From positions 1 through 64,000 of the forward strand of contig JAITWO010000019.1 of NCBI GenBank assembly GCA_031285205.1: 64,000 nucleotides of DNA, read 5' to 3'. Positions 52,988 through 61,441 of the stretch are shown piece after piece. Made by a program: the position numbers and the translations under genes. Source of the DNA: Methanomassiliicoccaceae archaeon (GTDB lineage Archaea > Thermoplasmatota > Thermoplasmata > Methanomassiliicoccales > Methanomethylophilaceae). Numbering within the stretch: the first letter of the stretch is position 1; each line of letters begins with the position of its first letter. The notes under the pieces were generated by a model. The model saw only the letters and a list, made by a program, of their open reading frames with translations, ran no database searches and was not told the DNA's origin.

Positions 52988-53665
52988 ATGATGAAGAAGG
53001 AATTCATGAACAACGGCGTGAAGATATCATACGTGAAGAGGGGGGCCGGGCGGCCGTTCATCCTTCTGCACGGGAACGGCGAGGATCATTCGTTGTTCGA
53101 TGACATAGCGGGGCGTCTTTCCGAGGAAGGATATGAGGTCTATACGCCGGACTCGAGAGGACACGGCAATTCCGATAAGGTGAGACGGCTGAGATATGAG
53201 GATATGGCTGACGATATCATTGGTCTGATAAACCACGAGGGCCTTTCCGGAAATGATAGGCCGATACTGTTCGGATTCTCTGACGGCGGAATAGTCGGCC
53301 TACTGATCGCAATGAGATGTCCTGATATGTTGAAAAGATTGATCGTCGCCGGTGTGAACCTTTCGCCTGATGGGATAATTCTCAAAATACGTGCGGCAAT
53401 GCGCCTGGCGTTCCTTTTCACGAGGTCCGATCTGTTACGTTTAATGTTGACGCAGCCTGATATCAGGAAGGAGCGGCTTTCTTCTGTCACTGTTCCGCTC
53501 ATTGTCCTTCATGCTGAAAGGGATATGGTCAAATTATCGCATTCCTTATCAATAAACGAAGCGGTCAAAGACGTAAAACTTATGATAGTGAAGGGCGAGA
53601 CACATGGGAGCTACATAAAGGATAATACAAAACTGTATGATCTGCTGGCACCTTTGCTCGGGTGA
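52988..53665 (+). CDS. Alpha/beta-fold hydrolase
   Basis: A 225-residue hydrolase: HGNGEDHSLFDD holds the oxyanion loop, GFSDGG the nucleophile Ser, HAERDMV the acid and GETHGSYI the catalytic His. Substrate cannot be predicted; esterases and C-C hydrolases share this pattern. Two ATGs (52988, 52991) are adjacent. A T/A-rich box (ATATTTAAAT near 52935) predicts a short leader. GC content of the upstream 130 bases is lower than the surroundings. Confidence 0.88.
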   Translation: MMKKEFMNNGVKISYVKRGAGRPFILLHGNGEDHSLFDDIAGRLSEEGYEVYTPDSRGHGNSDKVRRLRYEDMADDIIGLINHEGLSGNDRPILFGFSDGGIVGLLIAMRCPDMLKRLIVAGVNLSPDGIILKIRAAMRLAFLFTRSDLLRLMLTQPDIRKERLSSVTVPLIVLHAERDMVKLSHSLSINEAVKDVKLMIVKGETHGSYIKDNTKLYDLLAPLLG

Positions 53666-53702
53666 TGTTTATCCTCCGATGTGAATGATAGGTCGTGCGG
53701 CC

Positions 53703-54245
53703 TTATCTTTTAATCATTTTAATGTGCAACTTTATTTTCCCGATCGCCCAGTCATAATGGCTGGATGTGCCGCTTATGAAGTATGTTGCGAGGTTGGTGC
53801 TCTTTGTCCATTTGTAATGTCCTTTCCTGAACAGTTCATCTTCGGTGTGCGAGGTGGCAATCGTTATTATTTCGCTGTGACTCCCTTTCAGCATCTCTTT
53901 GGCGTCCTTTAGCGGCGTGCTCTGATATTTCTCCCATATTTTCTGATTCAGGTCCGGAAGCGTCTGCCACGTGTACCCTTCTCCCGGGACTGCGGGAATA
54001 CCTCCCTTGATCACGCCTTCGTTATGCCATCCCATTATCATCTGATGCCACTCGTATAAATGCACAATAACGTCCCGAAGGTTCTTGTCACGCTTCCAAT
54101 GCGGCTCATTCCTCTTCGGGTCATCTCCGAACATGAACGGTGTGTTCTGCTCTTCATCCGTCATAGAGCCCATGAGGGCCCATAATCTGCTGAACTCTTC
54201 GTCCGCTGCCTTAAGAAGGTCCTGTTTCGTTGTCGGCCTGGGCAT
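53703..54245 (-). CDS. ClbS/DfsB-family four-helix bundle protein
   Basis: The 180-residue protein matches the ClbS/DfsB family: MPRPTTKQDLLKAADEEFSRLW at the N-terminus, LRDVIVHLYEWHQMIMGWH, and TSSHYDWAIGKIKLHIK near the C-terminus. The founding member protects bacteria from their own colibactin; most relatives have no known role and share the DinB-like bundle fold. The family is mainly bacterial, so transfer into this archaeon is likely. It lies next to tRNA-Arg. Confidence 0.85.
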   Translation of the reverse strand: MPRPTTKQDLLKAADEEFSRLWALMGSMTDEEQNTPFMFGDDPKRNEPHWKRDKNLRDVIVHLYEWHQMIMGWHNEGVIKGGIPAVPGEGYTWQTLPDLNQKIWEKYQSTPLKDAKEMLKGSHSEIITIATSHTEDELFRKGHYKWTKSTNLATYFISGTSSHYDWAIGKIKLHIKMIKR

Positions 54246-54277
54246 ATCTGTCCTCTCCTGTCCGTTACGATGCTGCG

Positions 54278-54353
54278 TGGCGGGCGTGCCGGGATTCGAA
54301 CCCGGGTCATCGGCTTCGAAGGCCGAAAGGATAATCCTCTACCCTACACGCCC
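54278..54353 (-). tRNA. tRNA-Arg, anticodon TCG, CCA encoded
   Basis: Acceptor stem GGGCGTG/CACGCCC is perfect; the anticodon stem TCGGC/GCCGA encloses CTTCGAA with anticodon TCG (reads CGA); T stem CCGGG/CCCGG with loop TTCGAAT. Discriminator G (54281) is followed by encoded CCA (54280-54278). No intron. A 7-bp hairpin (54354-54371) abuts the 5' end. Confidence 0.94.
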
Positions 54354-54371
54354 CGTTCCTCTGTAGGAACG
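54354..54371. repeat. Inverted repeat abutting the tRNA-Arg 5' end
   Basis: CGTTCCT and AGGAACG form a perfect 7-bp stem with loop CTGT directly before the tRNA. It may lie in the precursor leader or be an operator; there is no T-tail to mark it as a terminator. Confidence 0.4.
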
Positions 54372-54444
54372 TGTTATTGATAATGTTATCTTACAAAAAC
54401 ATAGAATAAGTCCTCGGCGATACCGGAAGAAGGGAGAACGGAAC

Positions 54445-55752
54445 GTGGCTGATGCAGATATGATCTATGTGATACTCATCTGCGCATTCAGCTGCCTGGG
54501 GATGGTCGTTGCGGCCGTTCTGAGGCCCGAGATGAGGATACGGAGCGTCAGGATGAGCACATACTGGATGATGACGTCGGTAGGCGCGCTTCTTTTGATA
54601 TTGTTCCGATTCATAAGCATCGGTGATGTCCACACCGGCCTGACCGGTGACGGAAGCATCAATCCCGTCAAGATCCTTCTGCTTTTCATCTCGATGACGC
54701 TGCTTTCCATATTTTTGGACGAGACGGGGTTTTTCAGATATTTGGCGAATGCGGTCCTCAGAAGGTCCGGTTCCGGTCAGATGAAACTGTTTACGGCGTT
54801 CTTCATTACGATATCGGTACTCACCATCTTCACGTCCAACGATATCATCATTTTGACGTTCACCCCGTTCATCTGCTATTTCGCGAAGAATGCGAAGATC
54901 GACCCCGTGCCGTACCTTATAATGGAGTTCGTGGCGGCGAACACGGCATCGATGCTATTGATAATCGGGAACCCGACGAACATATATCTTGCGACATCGC
55001 ACGGAATTGATTTCATTGATTATCTGAGTGTTATGGCATTACCGACCGTTGCCGCCGTGATCGCCGCATATATCATGTTGTTCTTCCTGTTCCGGAAGAA
55101 GCTCAGATCGCCGATCTCCGCTTCTGTGACCGATGCCACGATAGAACAAAAGACGCTGTTAACGATCGGTCTTCTACTGTTATCGGTGTGCACCGTGATG
55201 CTCGCTCTGTCATCGTACCTGAACATCGAGATGTATCTTGTCGCATCTGTCTCCGCCTTGATCCTCTTTGTTCTTGCACTGATCGCATCAATTGTTTCGA
55301 GACGTTCACCCGAAGAGCTTGGGCGTACCTTGAAAAGAGTCCCGTGGGGCATTGTTCCGTTCGTCATCTCAATGTTCATCCTCGTCCTTGCGTTGGAAAA
55401 GGTCGGGGCGACCGCAGACCTCGGCGGGCTGTTCGGTGACGATAACGTCTTTGTTTACGGATTTGCGTCCGCCCTTTTCTCGAACGCGATAAACAACATC
55501 CCGATGAGCGTCCTGTTCACATCGATAACCATCGGTGCCGGAGGTTCGCCATCCATTGTCTATGCGTCCGTGATAGGGTCCAATATCGGTGCGTTCCTCA
55601 CACCGATAGGTGCGCTCGCAGGAATCCTGTGGTTATCCATCCTGAAAGATAACGGCATTGATTTCTCGTTCATGCGTTTCGTCAGGTATGGGGTCATTGT
55701 TGTCATCCCGGTGCTGTCGGCGGCCCTGATCGGGCTGGCACTGGTGACCTGA
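54445..55752 (+). CDS. ArsB/SLC13-type anion transporter
   Basis: A 435-residue membrane protein with about 11-12 hydrophobic segments. Two half-domains each carry the hallmark of the ion transporter superfamily: FTSNDIIILTFTPF and IIGNPTNIYLA in the first, FSNAINNIPMSVL and GSNIGAFLTPIGALAGILW in the second. These place it near ArsB (arsenite export) and citrate/dicarboxylate carriers; the true substrate is unknown and no ars genes are near. GTG 54445 with AGGGAGAA upstream is the start. Confidence 0.85.
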   Translation: MADADMIYVILICAFSCLGMVVAAVLRPEMRIRSVRMSTYWMMTSVGALLLILFRFISIGDVHTGLTGDGSINPVKILLLFISMTLLSIFLDETGFFRYLANAVLRRSGSGQMKLFTAFFITISVLTIFTSNDIIILTFTPFICYFAKNAKIDPVPYLIMEFVAANTASMLLIIGNPTNIYLATSHGIDFIDYLSVMALPTVAAVIAAYIMLFFLFRKKLRSPISASVTDATIEQKTLLTIGLLLLSVCTVMLALSSYLNIEMYLVASVSALILFVLALIASIVSRRSPEELGRTLKRVPWGIVPFVISMFILVLALEKVGATADLGGLFGDDNVFVYGFASALFSNAINNIPMSVLFTSITIGAGGSPSIVYASVIGSNIGAFLTPIGALAGILWLSILKDNGIDFSFMRFVRYGVIVVIPVLSAALIGLALVT

Positions 55753-55818
55753 GTATATCTTTAATCAACACTATTATACTGCCGTGCGGATATGTATCCG
55801 GCAAACGGTTTAGGGAGA

Positions 55819-57249
55819 ATGAACATAACAAGAACAAAGATTACTGCGACCCTTGCGATCGCAATGATGTCTGTTTTGACTGTGTCTGCGTTCGGCGGTC
55901 TTTTTGCCGATCCGGTGGACGACGCGGATGCGATCATAGGTGATGGTGCCGCCGTGGCAGGCTATCCGCTGATGTTCGGCCTGGCGATCGGCCCGAACAA
56001 CGATGCGGTACCCCTGATGAGTTATCTCATAGGGTCTAACGGCGGCACCGTTCCTTTGGATGAGCGCGTATACAATTATCCGCGGTCCGATACTTTCGCT
56101 CAATTCGAAACGTATCCTGACAGCGACCATCCTGACGGAGTGGCGTACGTATGGATTTATGATGACTCCGATAACATATATTTCATCCTGGACTGGACAA
56201 GTGACGATACGTATGATGCGGGGGACGATTATTTCACCGTATACATTAACGACGGCACCGGAGTGAGGTCGTACACACAGACCTCAACCGGAGGGGAATA
56301 CGGCATCTCGGTGTTCGGGTATACTGATACTATAGATTACGAGCACATGTATTACGTGATCGCCGTGCCTAAGACAGAGATTGACAATGATCTGATAAAG
56401 GTCGGCTTTGAGATGTACGGCACTGTCAGCATATACGGAAAATTGGAATGGAACGAGACGCCACCTGATGCCGCCTTCGTCGGAGAGGACGTAACATTCA
56501 GTCTGAAGTATTACGAAGCATCAACATACGGTGCCGATAAGCACAGGGTCTGGATCTTCCAATATGATGACGACACCGACCTGACGGATTTCTTGAAATA
56601 CAATAGTTTCGATGAGGACGGCTTCCGTTGGTGGAACGGAACCGGTTATACCTATTATGCCGGCCCCGTCACGGTGTTATGCCTCACAGACTTCTATCTG
56701 GAAGGGGGATCAGACCTGAGCGGTGTTGTAGACCTCGTTACATCATTCGATTTGGCGGGAACATACAAGCTCGCCGTCCTGATAAGTTATCTGAGCAGAG
56801 ATGATGACGGGTCCGGCTACTTCTGGACAAGATCCGGCCTCGCGCCGCCCATCGCCGAGGTCGCAGTGTCCGCTGTCGCACCGACCATGACCGGTCCGAC
56901 ATCCCTATCGCTGACGGAAGGATATGCGGCAACATCAACGGATGCATACACAATAGGCGGCACTGTGCCCGTTACAGTCACGAAGACGAACGGTGACACG
57001 AAGATAACATGGAACGATACGACGAAGAAGCTGGACATCGCACCGGGCCTTACCGCAGGAACGTATGAGGTCATTCTCAAGGCAAGCAACATCTCCGGCA
57101 CGGATGCGATGATAACGTTCACACTCACCGTGAACCCCCGGGGAGGTCCGGAAGGAGGGTCGGACATCCTCCTGATCGTCGGGATGGCTGCGGCGATAGC
57201 GATAGCGGGAGGTATTGCGGCATACTGGTTCCTGATCCGCAAAAAGTGA
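55819..57249 (+). CDS. Secreted, C-terminally anchored surface protein with an Ig-like domain
   Basis: This 476-residue protein begins with a signal-peptide-like segment (residues 6-28, ending near AFGGLFA), followed by a long Asp/Tyr/Gly-rich extracellular part (mean acidic) and an Ig-like repeat of the putative-Ig type (SLTEGYAATSTDAYTIGGT...GLTAGTYEVILKAS, near residues 365-435). A C-terminal hydrophobic helix and RKK tail anchor it in the membrane. It is likely part of the cell surface, binding sugars or neighbours; no catalytic motif is seen. AGGGAG precedes the ATG; ATG-like upstream codons at 55792 are in frame. Confidence 0.78.
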   Translation: MNITRTKITATLAIAMMSVLTVSAFGGLFADPVDDADAIIGDGAAVAGYPLMFGLAIGPNNDAVPLMSYLIGSNGGTVPLDERVYNYPRSDTFAQFETYPDSDHPDGVAYVWIYDDSDNIYFILDWTSDDTYDAGDDYFTVYINDGTGVRSYTQTSTGGEYGISVFGYTDTIDYEHMYYVIAVPKTEIDNDLIKVGFEMYGTVSIYGKLEWNETPPDAAFVGEDVTFSLKYYEASTYGADKHRVWIFQYDDDTDLTDFLKYNSFDEDGFRWWNGTGYTYYAGPVTVLCLTDFYLEGGSDLSGVVDLVTSFDLAGTYKLAVLISYLSRDDDGSGYFWTRSGLAPPIAEVAVSAVAPTMTGPTSLSLTEGYAATSTDAYTIGGTVPVTVTKTNGDTKITWNDTTKKLDIAPGLTAGTYEVILKASNISGTDAMITFTLTVNPRGGPEGGSDILLIVGMAAAIAIAGGIAAYWFLIRKK

Positions 57250-57273
57250 CCCGCTTCGTTAAACACATTAACA

Positions 57274-57300
57274 GGCGGCGCAGGCCGCCATACCTTTATT
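57274..57300 (+). terminator. Hairpin after the surface-protein gene
   Basis: GGCGGC and GCCGCC form a 6-bp GC-only stem with loop GCAG, followed by ATACCTTTATT. It lies 24 bases after the stop codon. Confidence 0.55.
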
Positions 57301-57368
57301 CTTCGCTCGCAGCCGTCCGCATCATTCGCGGACCGGCGGCGGTCATTGCGCCCCGTAATGAAAAAACG

Positions 57369-57376
57369 TTTATTGG
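57369..57376 (+). promoter_or_regulatory. TATA-like box of hypE
   Basis: TTTATTGG is centred 26 bases before ATG 57398, which favours that start over ATG 57392 (20 bases). Confidence 0.45.
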
Positions 57377-57397
57377 TGACCCCGTTATACGATGTTC

Positions 57398-58444
57398 ATG
57401 GCCAAGGTCGTAATGAATCACGGAGCCGGCGGCGAGACGATGCAGGAGTTCCTTTCCAAACATATCGTCTCCCATTTTCCGAAGATGAGCTCTGATGTTC
57501 CGTTGAGTTCACTTGATGATTCCGCTGTGGTGGATGGTATTGTTTTCACAACGGACGGCCACACCGTGAAACCGCTATTCTTCCCGGGAGGGGATATCGG
57601 TTCATTGTCTGTTGCCGGAACAGTTAACGATATATCGGTCATGGGCGCACGCCCGCTGGCGCTGTCCTGCGCCGTGATCCTTGAAGAGGGTCTTGACATC
57701 GATGTTGTGGACAGGGTAATGGCCTCCGTCGGTAAGACGTCGGCGGAATGCGGCGTCCCGGTTGCGACAGGTGACACCAAGGTGGTAGAGGCGGGGGCAG
57801 TGGACAAGATGATGATCGTCACGTCCGGCATAGGCAGAAGGTCCGAACATATGGACCATAACCTTTCCGTTGCCTCCGGATACCGTAAGGTGGACTCGCA
57901 TTGGCTCACCGACGATAACGTCAGGGACGGGGATGCGATAATCGTGTCCGGAACATTAGGGGATCATGGGGTCTCGCTGTTGTCCTTCCGAGAAGGTTAC
58001 GGTTTCGAGAGCATCGTGAAGAGCGACATCGCCCCGCTGAACGGCCTTATCGGGAATGTGCTGAAGGTCGGCGGTGCCGTTGCCATGAAGGACCCTACCA
58101 GAGGCGGATTGGCGAACACCCTGAACGAATGGTCATCTAAGTCCAAGGTAGGCATAGAGCTGAAAGAAAAGGACATACCGCTGAAGGACGCCGTTGTGAA
58201 CGCGTGTGACCTTTTGGGAATGGATCCGCTGAGCATAGGGAATGAAGGTAAGGTCGTCATTGCATGCGTCCCTGACATGGCAGATGCCGTCCTGAGGACG
58301 ATAAGGTCGCATCCTCTCGGGAAGGATGCGAACATCATCGGATATGCTTCCTCTAAGATCAAACACGTGGCCATACGCACATCGGTCGGCGGGAGACGCA
58401 TACTGGAGCCTCCGGTCGGGGACCCAGTGCCAAGGATATGTTAG
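57398..58444 (+). CDS. hypE: Hydrogenase maturation protein HypE
   Basis: A 348-residue HypE. Seen: HGAGGETMQEF near the N-terminus, DDSAVV and the GDTKVVEAG loop of the AIR-synthase-like ATP fold, DPTRGGLANTLNE, and the required C-terminal DPVPRIC whose last Cys receives the carbamoyl group that becomes the cyanide ligand of [NiFe] hydrogenase. The stop is TAG; termination must be efficient there because activity needs the terminal Cys. Other hyp genes and hydrogenases are outside the window. Confidence 0.95.
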   Translation: MAKVVMNHGAGGETMQEFLSKHIVSHFPKMSSDVPLSSLDDSAVVDGIVFTTDGHTVKPLFFPGGDIGSLSVAGTVNDISVMGARPLALSCAVILEEGLDIDVVDRVMASVGKTSAECGVPVATGDTKVVEAGAVDKMMIVTSGIGRRSEHMDHNLSVASGYRKVDSHWLTDDNVRDGDAIIVSGTLGDHGVSLLSFREGYGFESIVKSDIAPLNGLIGNVLKVGGAVAMKDPTRGGLANTLNEWSSKSKVGIELKEKDIPLKDAVVNACDLLGMDPLSIGNEGKVVIACVPDMADAVLRTIRSHPLGKDANIIGYASSKIKHVAIRTSVGGRRILEPPVGDPVPRIC

Positions 58445-58501
58445 GCGGTGCAAAGTATTTCAATCTGCAGACTATGAGTGCAACCATAATACGGTGTATC
58501 A

Positions 58502-59692
58502 ATGGTAACATTCCTTCCGTTCCCGGGTTACAGGCCTTCTCTGAAGAACAACGAGGACATCGGCGACCGAATATCGCCGCCTTATGATGTCATAAACGAT
58601 GAATACCTCAAAGAGCTGCAAGAGAACAAGAATAATGTCACCAGGCTGACATTAAGTCCGGAGAACAGCCGCTACAAGAGGTCAAGGGATGAGCTTGAAT
58701 CCTGGATAAAGGACGGTTCGCTGGTGCAGGACGCGAATTCGTTCTACCTCTACAGACAGAACTTCGTCAGTGACGGAAAGAAAATGACCAGGACGGGCAT
58801 CGTCGGCATCCTGAGAACAGAACCGTATGAGAACGGCAATGTGATCCCGCACGAGGAGACGTTCTCCAAGGTCAAGGAGGACAGACTCAACTTACTGAGG
58901 GACATGGAAACCCATTTAGAATCAATATTCGGGATATTCGAGGGATTCAGCAAAGGCCTTGACGATAAGATATCGAAAGCGGCGGAGAAGCTGTACTATT
59001 ACGTTGACAGCAGCGATGTTGAGCATATCTATTACAAGATATCGGATAAGAAGGTAACTGATGCGATCACCAAAGAACTGAAGGGGCAGAAGATGCTCAT
59101 CGCCGACGGCCATCACAGGTATGAGACCGCACTTAATTACTCGCTCGAGAACCCTGACAACGAACTGAAAGGCTATGTGCTGGCAACCATTGTGTCCTCT
59201 GATGACCCCGGACTGGTGATCTGGCCTACGCACCGTCTTCTTGATTCGCGGTCGGTGAATGAGGATGACGCGATAAGGAAGATCAGGGGGATGATGAAGG
59301 TTGCTGATGCCGGCTCCGTTGATGATATGTGCAACGAGCTGCCTAAATGGCAGATGGGGCTGATGTTCAGATCAGGGAGATGCCTCCTCGCGAGACATGA
59401 GAACCCGGGCGACCCGTTATGGTCCCTGGACACGTACGTTGCGCAGGAGATCGTTATCAAAAGAGCATACGGGTACGATGAAGGTGACGTGAAGGTGTCA
59501 TACGATGCGGTGCTGGATTCCGTCATCAGGAAGATGGGATACGGGAAACATGATGCCGCCATAGTTCTTAACATACCCAGCCTGAAGACCATATGGGACC
59601 TCTCATCGATAGGGAAGAGGATGCCTAAGAAGACCACATATTTCTTCCCGAAGATATGGTCCGGCTTCGTGTTCTATAAGATGAGTCGGTGA
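58502..59692 (+). CDS. DUF1015 family protein
   Basis: The 396-residue protein matches DUF1015: FPGYRPS at the N-terminus, ISPPYDVINDEY, the FYLYRQ segment, IPHEETFSKVKEDR and LIADGHHRYETAL near residue 203. The family is thought to share the ParB/Srx-type fold with kinase or nucleotide-binding activity; its reaction is not known. It sits 57 bases after hypE and directly before a radical SAM gene (1-base gap), so the last two are probably co-translated. Confidence 0.88.
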   Translation: MVTFLPFPGYRPSLKNNEDIGDRISPPYDVINDEYLKELQENKNNVTRLTLSPENSRYKRSRDELESWIKDGSLVQDANSFYLYRQNFVSDGKKMTRTGIVGILRTEPYENGNVIPHEETFSKVKEDRLNLLRDMETHLESIFGIFEGFSKGLDDKISKAAEKLYYYVDSSDVEHIYYKISDKKVTDAITKELKGQKMLIADGHHRYETALNYSLENPDNELKGYVLATIVSSDDPGLVIWPTHRLLDSRSVNEDDAIRKIRGMMKVADAGSVDDMCNELPKWQMGLMFRSGRCLLARHENPGDPLWSLDTYVAQEIVIKRAYGYDEGDVKVSYDAVLDSVIRKMGYGKHDAAIVLNIPSLKTIWDLSSIGKRMPKKTTYFFPKIWSGFVFYKMSR

Positions 59693-59693
59693 G

Positions 59694-60557
59694 ATGCACT
59701 ACGCGGACTACAAGACGATACTTTCCCCCAAGAACGGGATGAACATTTACCGCGGATGCTCTCACGGGTGCATATACTGCGACAGCAGAAGCACCTGCTA
59801 CAACATGGACCACGATTTTGAGGACATTGAAGTGAAACGCAATGCGCCCGGGATACTTGATGAACAGCTGAAACGGAAAAAGAAGAAGGGGATGATATTC
59901 ACGGGAGCGATGAGCGACCCGTACAACCATCTGGAAGAGGAACTTCAGATGACCCGGCAGTGTCTTTCCGTGATCGAGAAGCATGGCTTCGGAGTTGCGG
60001 TACTGACCAAGTCCTCCCGTATCCTGCGGGACACGGACATACTGATGAAGATCAACAAAAAGAGCAGGTGCGTTGTGCAGATGACCCTTACAACGTATGA
60101 GGACGGGTTGTGCAAGATCCTTGAGCCTCATGTATCCGCGACATCGGAACGAGTGAACGTACTGATGAATATGAAGGATGCCGGGATACCGACGGTCGTA
60201 TGGATGTGCCCCACGTTGCCCTTCATTAACGACACGGAGGAGAACCTCCGGGGGCTGCTGGCTCTTTGCAGGGATGCGGACGTGAAGGGAATATTATGCT
60301 TCGGGTTCGGGACGACAATGAGGGAAGGGGACAGAGAATACTTCTACAAAAAACTGGATGAGCATTTTCCCGGGATGAAAGAAAGGTACGAGCAGGCCTT
60401 CGGCGACAGGTATGTGTGCAACAGCCCGAACGGCGGCCGTTTGATGAAGATATTCAAGGCTGAGTGCAAAAAGAACGGGATCATCCATGAGACGGATGAT
60501 GTGTTCGCATTCATGAACGAATTCCCGGCGGGCACTGTGCAGACCTCGCTGTTCTGA
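59694..60557 (+). CDS. SPL-family radical SAM protein
   Basis: This 287-residue protein has the radical SAM motif in YRGCSHGCIYCD near residues 19-30 and the short barrel of the spore photoproduct lyase-like (Rv2578c) group. KGMIFTGAMSDPYNHLEEE is a typical follow-on motif. The C-terminus ends without extra Cys. Whether it repairs DNA or does another radical reaction is unknown. It begins one base after the DUF1015 gene and ends 2 bases from a convergent methyltransferase gene. Confidence 0.85.
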   Translation: MHYADYKTILSPKNGMNIYRGCSHGCIYCDSRSTCYNMDHDFEDIEVKRNAPGILDEQLKRKKKKGMIFTGAMSDPYNHLEEELQMTRQCLSVIEKHGFGVAVLTKSSRILRDTDILMKINKKSRCVVQMTLTTYEDGLCKILEPHVSATSERVNVLMNMKDAGIPTVVWMCPTLPFINDTEENLRGLLALCRDADVKGILCFGFGTTMREGDREYFYKKLDEHFPGMKERYEQAFGDRYVCNSPNGGRLMKIFKAECKKNGIIHETDDVFAFMNEFPAGTVQTSLF

Positions 60558-60559
60558 TG

Positions 60560-61240
60560 TTATCTTTTCGCACACCATACCGCGAACTCATAGTTCTTGC
60601 ATATCACATCAATGACCGGAAAACCGCATTCCTTCAGCATCTCAAGATGTGTCATCAGCTTGGTCGGTCGGTCCTCCGCATAATAATTGGACATCCACTT
60701 TTCCTCTATCTCTTTCCGTGAATAGCTTTCAGCCATGAAATCCTTCCATTTTTCCAGATAGACATTATGCAGTCCGTCGTCACTGCCCAACACCACGTCA
60801 GCATTGATGAACATCCCGCCCTTATTCAAAGATGAGAATATCTTCTCATAAAGCCTCATTTTATCGTCATCCGTCTCCAGATGGTGAAGTGCCAACGAGG
60901 ATACTATAAGATCGTACTTCTGCGGGAAAACGAAACTGTTCAGGTCCGCCGGAATATACTTCGCGTTGTTACCTACTTTGATCCTTGCCATCTCGAGCAT
61001 GTTCTCGGCTATATCGACACATGTTATCTTTATGTTGGGGAAACTGTCCGATATCCTCTTTGATACCGTTCCCGTTCCGCATCCGAGATCTATCATTTCG
61101 AATGACCGATCCTTCCCGAACGGGATTATGGATATCAGAACATCGATCATCCGGTCATAATCGGGTATGATCTTCAGTATCATCTCATCGAATTCCTTCG
61201 CTTCCTCCTCGAAGTGTGCCTTTACGCGCTCGGTGCCCAT
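60560..61240 (-). CDS. Class I SAM-dependent methyltransferase
   Basis: The 226-residue protein has the standard SAM motifs: MIDLGCGTGTVSKRI near residue 51, TCVDIAENMLEMAR, and DLIVSSLALHHLE. The N-terminal HFEEEAKEFDEMI helix and the C-terminal lid resemble small-molecule methyltransferases (UbiE/Tam-like). The acceptor is unknown. It lies 25 bases downstream of tRNA-Thr on the same strand, so it may share its promoter region. Confidence 0.85.
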   Translation of the reverse strand: MGTERVKAHFEEEAKEFDEMILKIIPDYDRMIDVLISIIPFGKDRSFEMIDLGCGTGTVSKRISDSFPNIKITCVDIAENMLEMARIKVGNNAKYIPADLNSFVFPQKYDLIVSSLALHHLETDDDKMRLYEKIFSSLNKGGMFINADVVLGSDDGLHNVYLEKWKDFMAESYSRKEIEEKWMSNYYAEDRPTKLMTHLEMLKECGFPVIDVICKNYEFAVWCAKR

Positions 61241-61265
61241 TGATATCCCTTGTATGATAGAAAGG

Positions 61266-61337
61266 AGCCGCTGACGGGAATTGAACCCGCGCCCTACGCC
61301 TTACCAAGGCGTCGCTATACCCCTTAGCCACAGCGGC
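61266..61337 (-). tRNA. tRNA-Thr, anticodon GGT, no CCA encoded
   Basis: Acceptor GCCGCTG/CAGCGGC is perfect; anticodon stem ACGCC/GGCGT encloses TTGGTAA with anticodon GGT (reads ACC/ACU); T loop TTCAATT. The base after the stem is T, followed by CCT, so CCA must be added by enzyme, unlike the other two tRNAs here. Confidence 0.93.
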
Positions 61338-61370
61338 AGTAGTTCGCTCTAATAAAACACTCCTTGATAT

Positions 61371-61410
61371 AGTTTCTCATACTCGTTTTTTACAAAGTTT
61401 GTGAGAAACT
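61371..61410. promoter_or_regulatory. Inverted repeat between tRNA-Thr and rqcH
   Basis: AGTTTCTCA (61371-61379) and TGAGAAACT (61402-61410) form a perfect 9-bp inverted repeat with 22 bases between arms. It lies in the shared upstream region of tRNA-Thr (minus) and rqcH (plus) and touches the TATA-like box of rqcH, so an operator role is possible. Confidence 0.45.
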
Positions 61411-61417
61411 TTATTTT
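61410..61417 (+). promoter_or_regulatory. TATA-like box of rqcH
   Basis: TTTATTTT is centred 28 bases before the rqcH ATG and predicts a leaderless mRNA. Confidence 0.5.
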
Positions 61418-61441
61418 GGTTCCGTACCTAACCGTGACACA

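Noticed and set aside
58442-58444. TAG of hypE as pyrrolysine
   Set aside because: HypE must end with the PRIC cysteine, which is exactly where the TAG stands.
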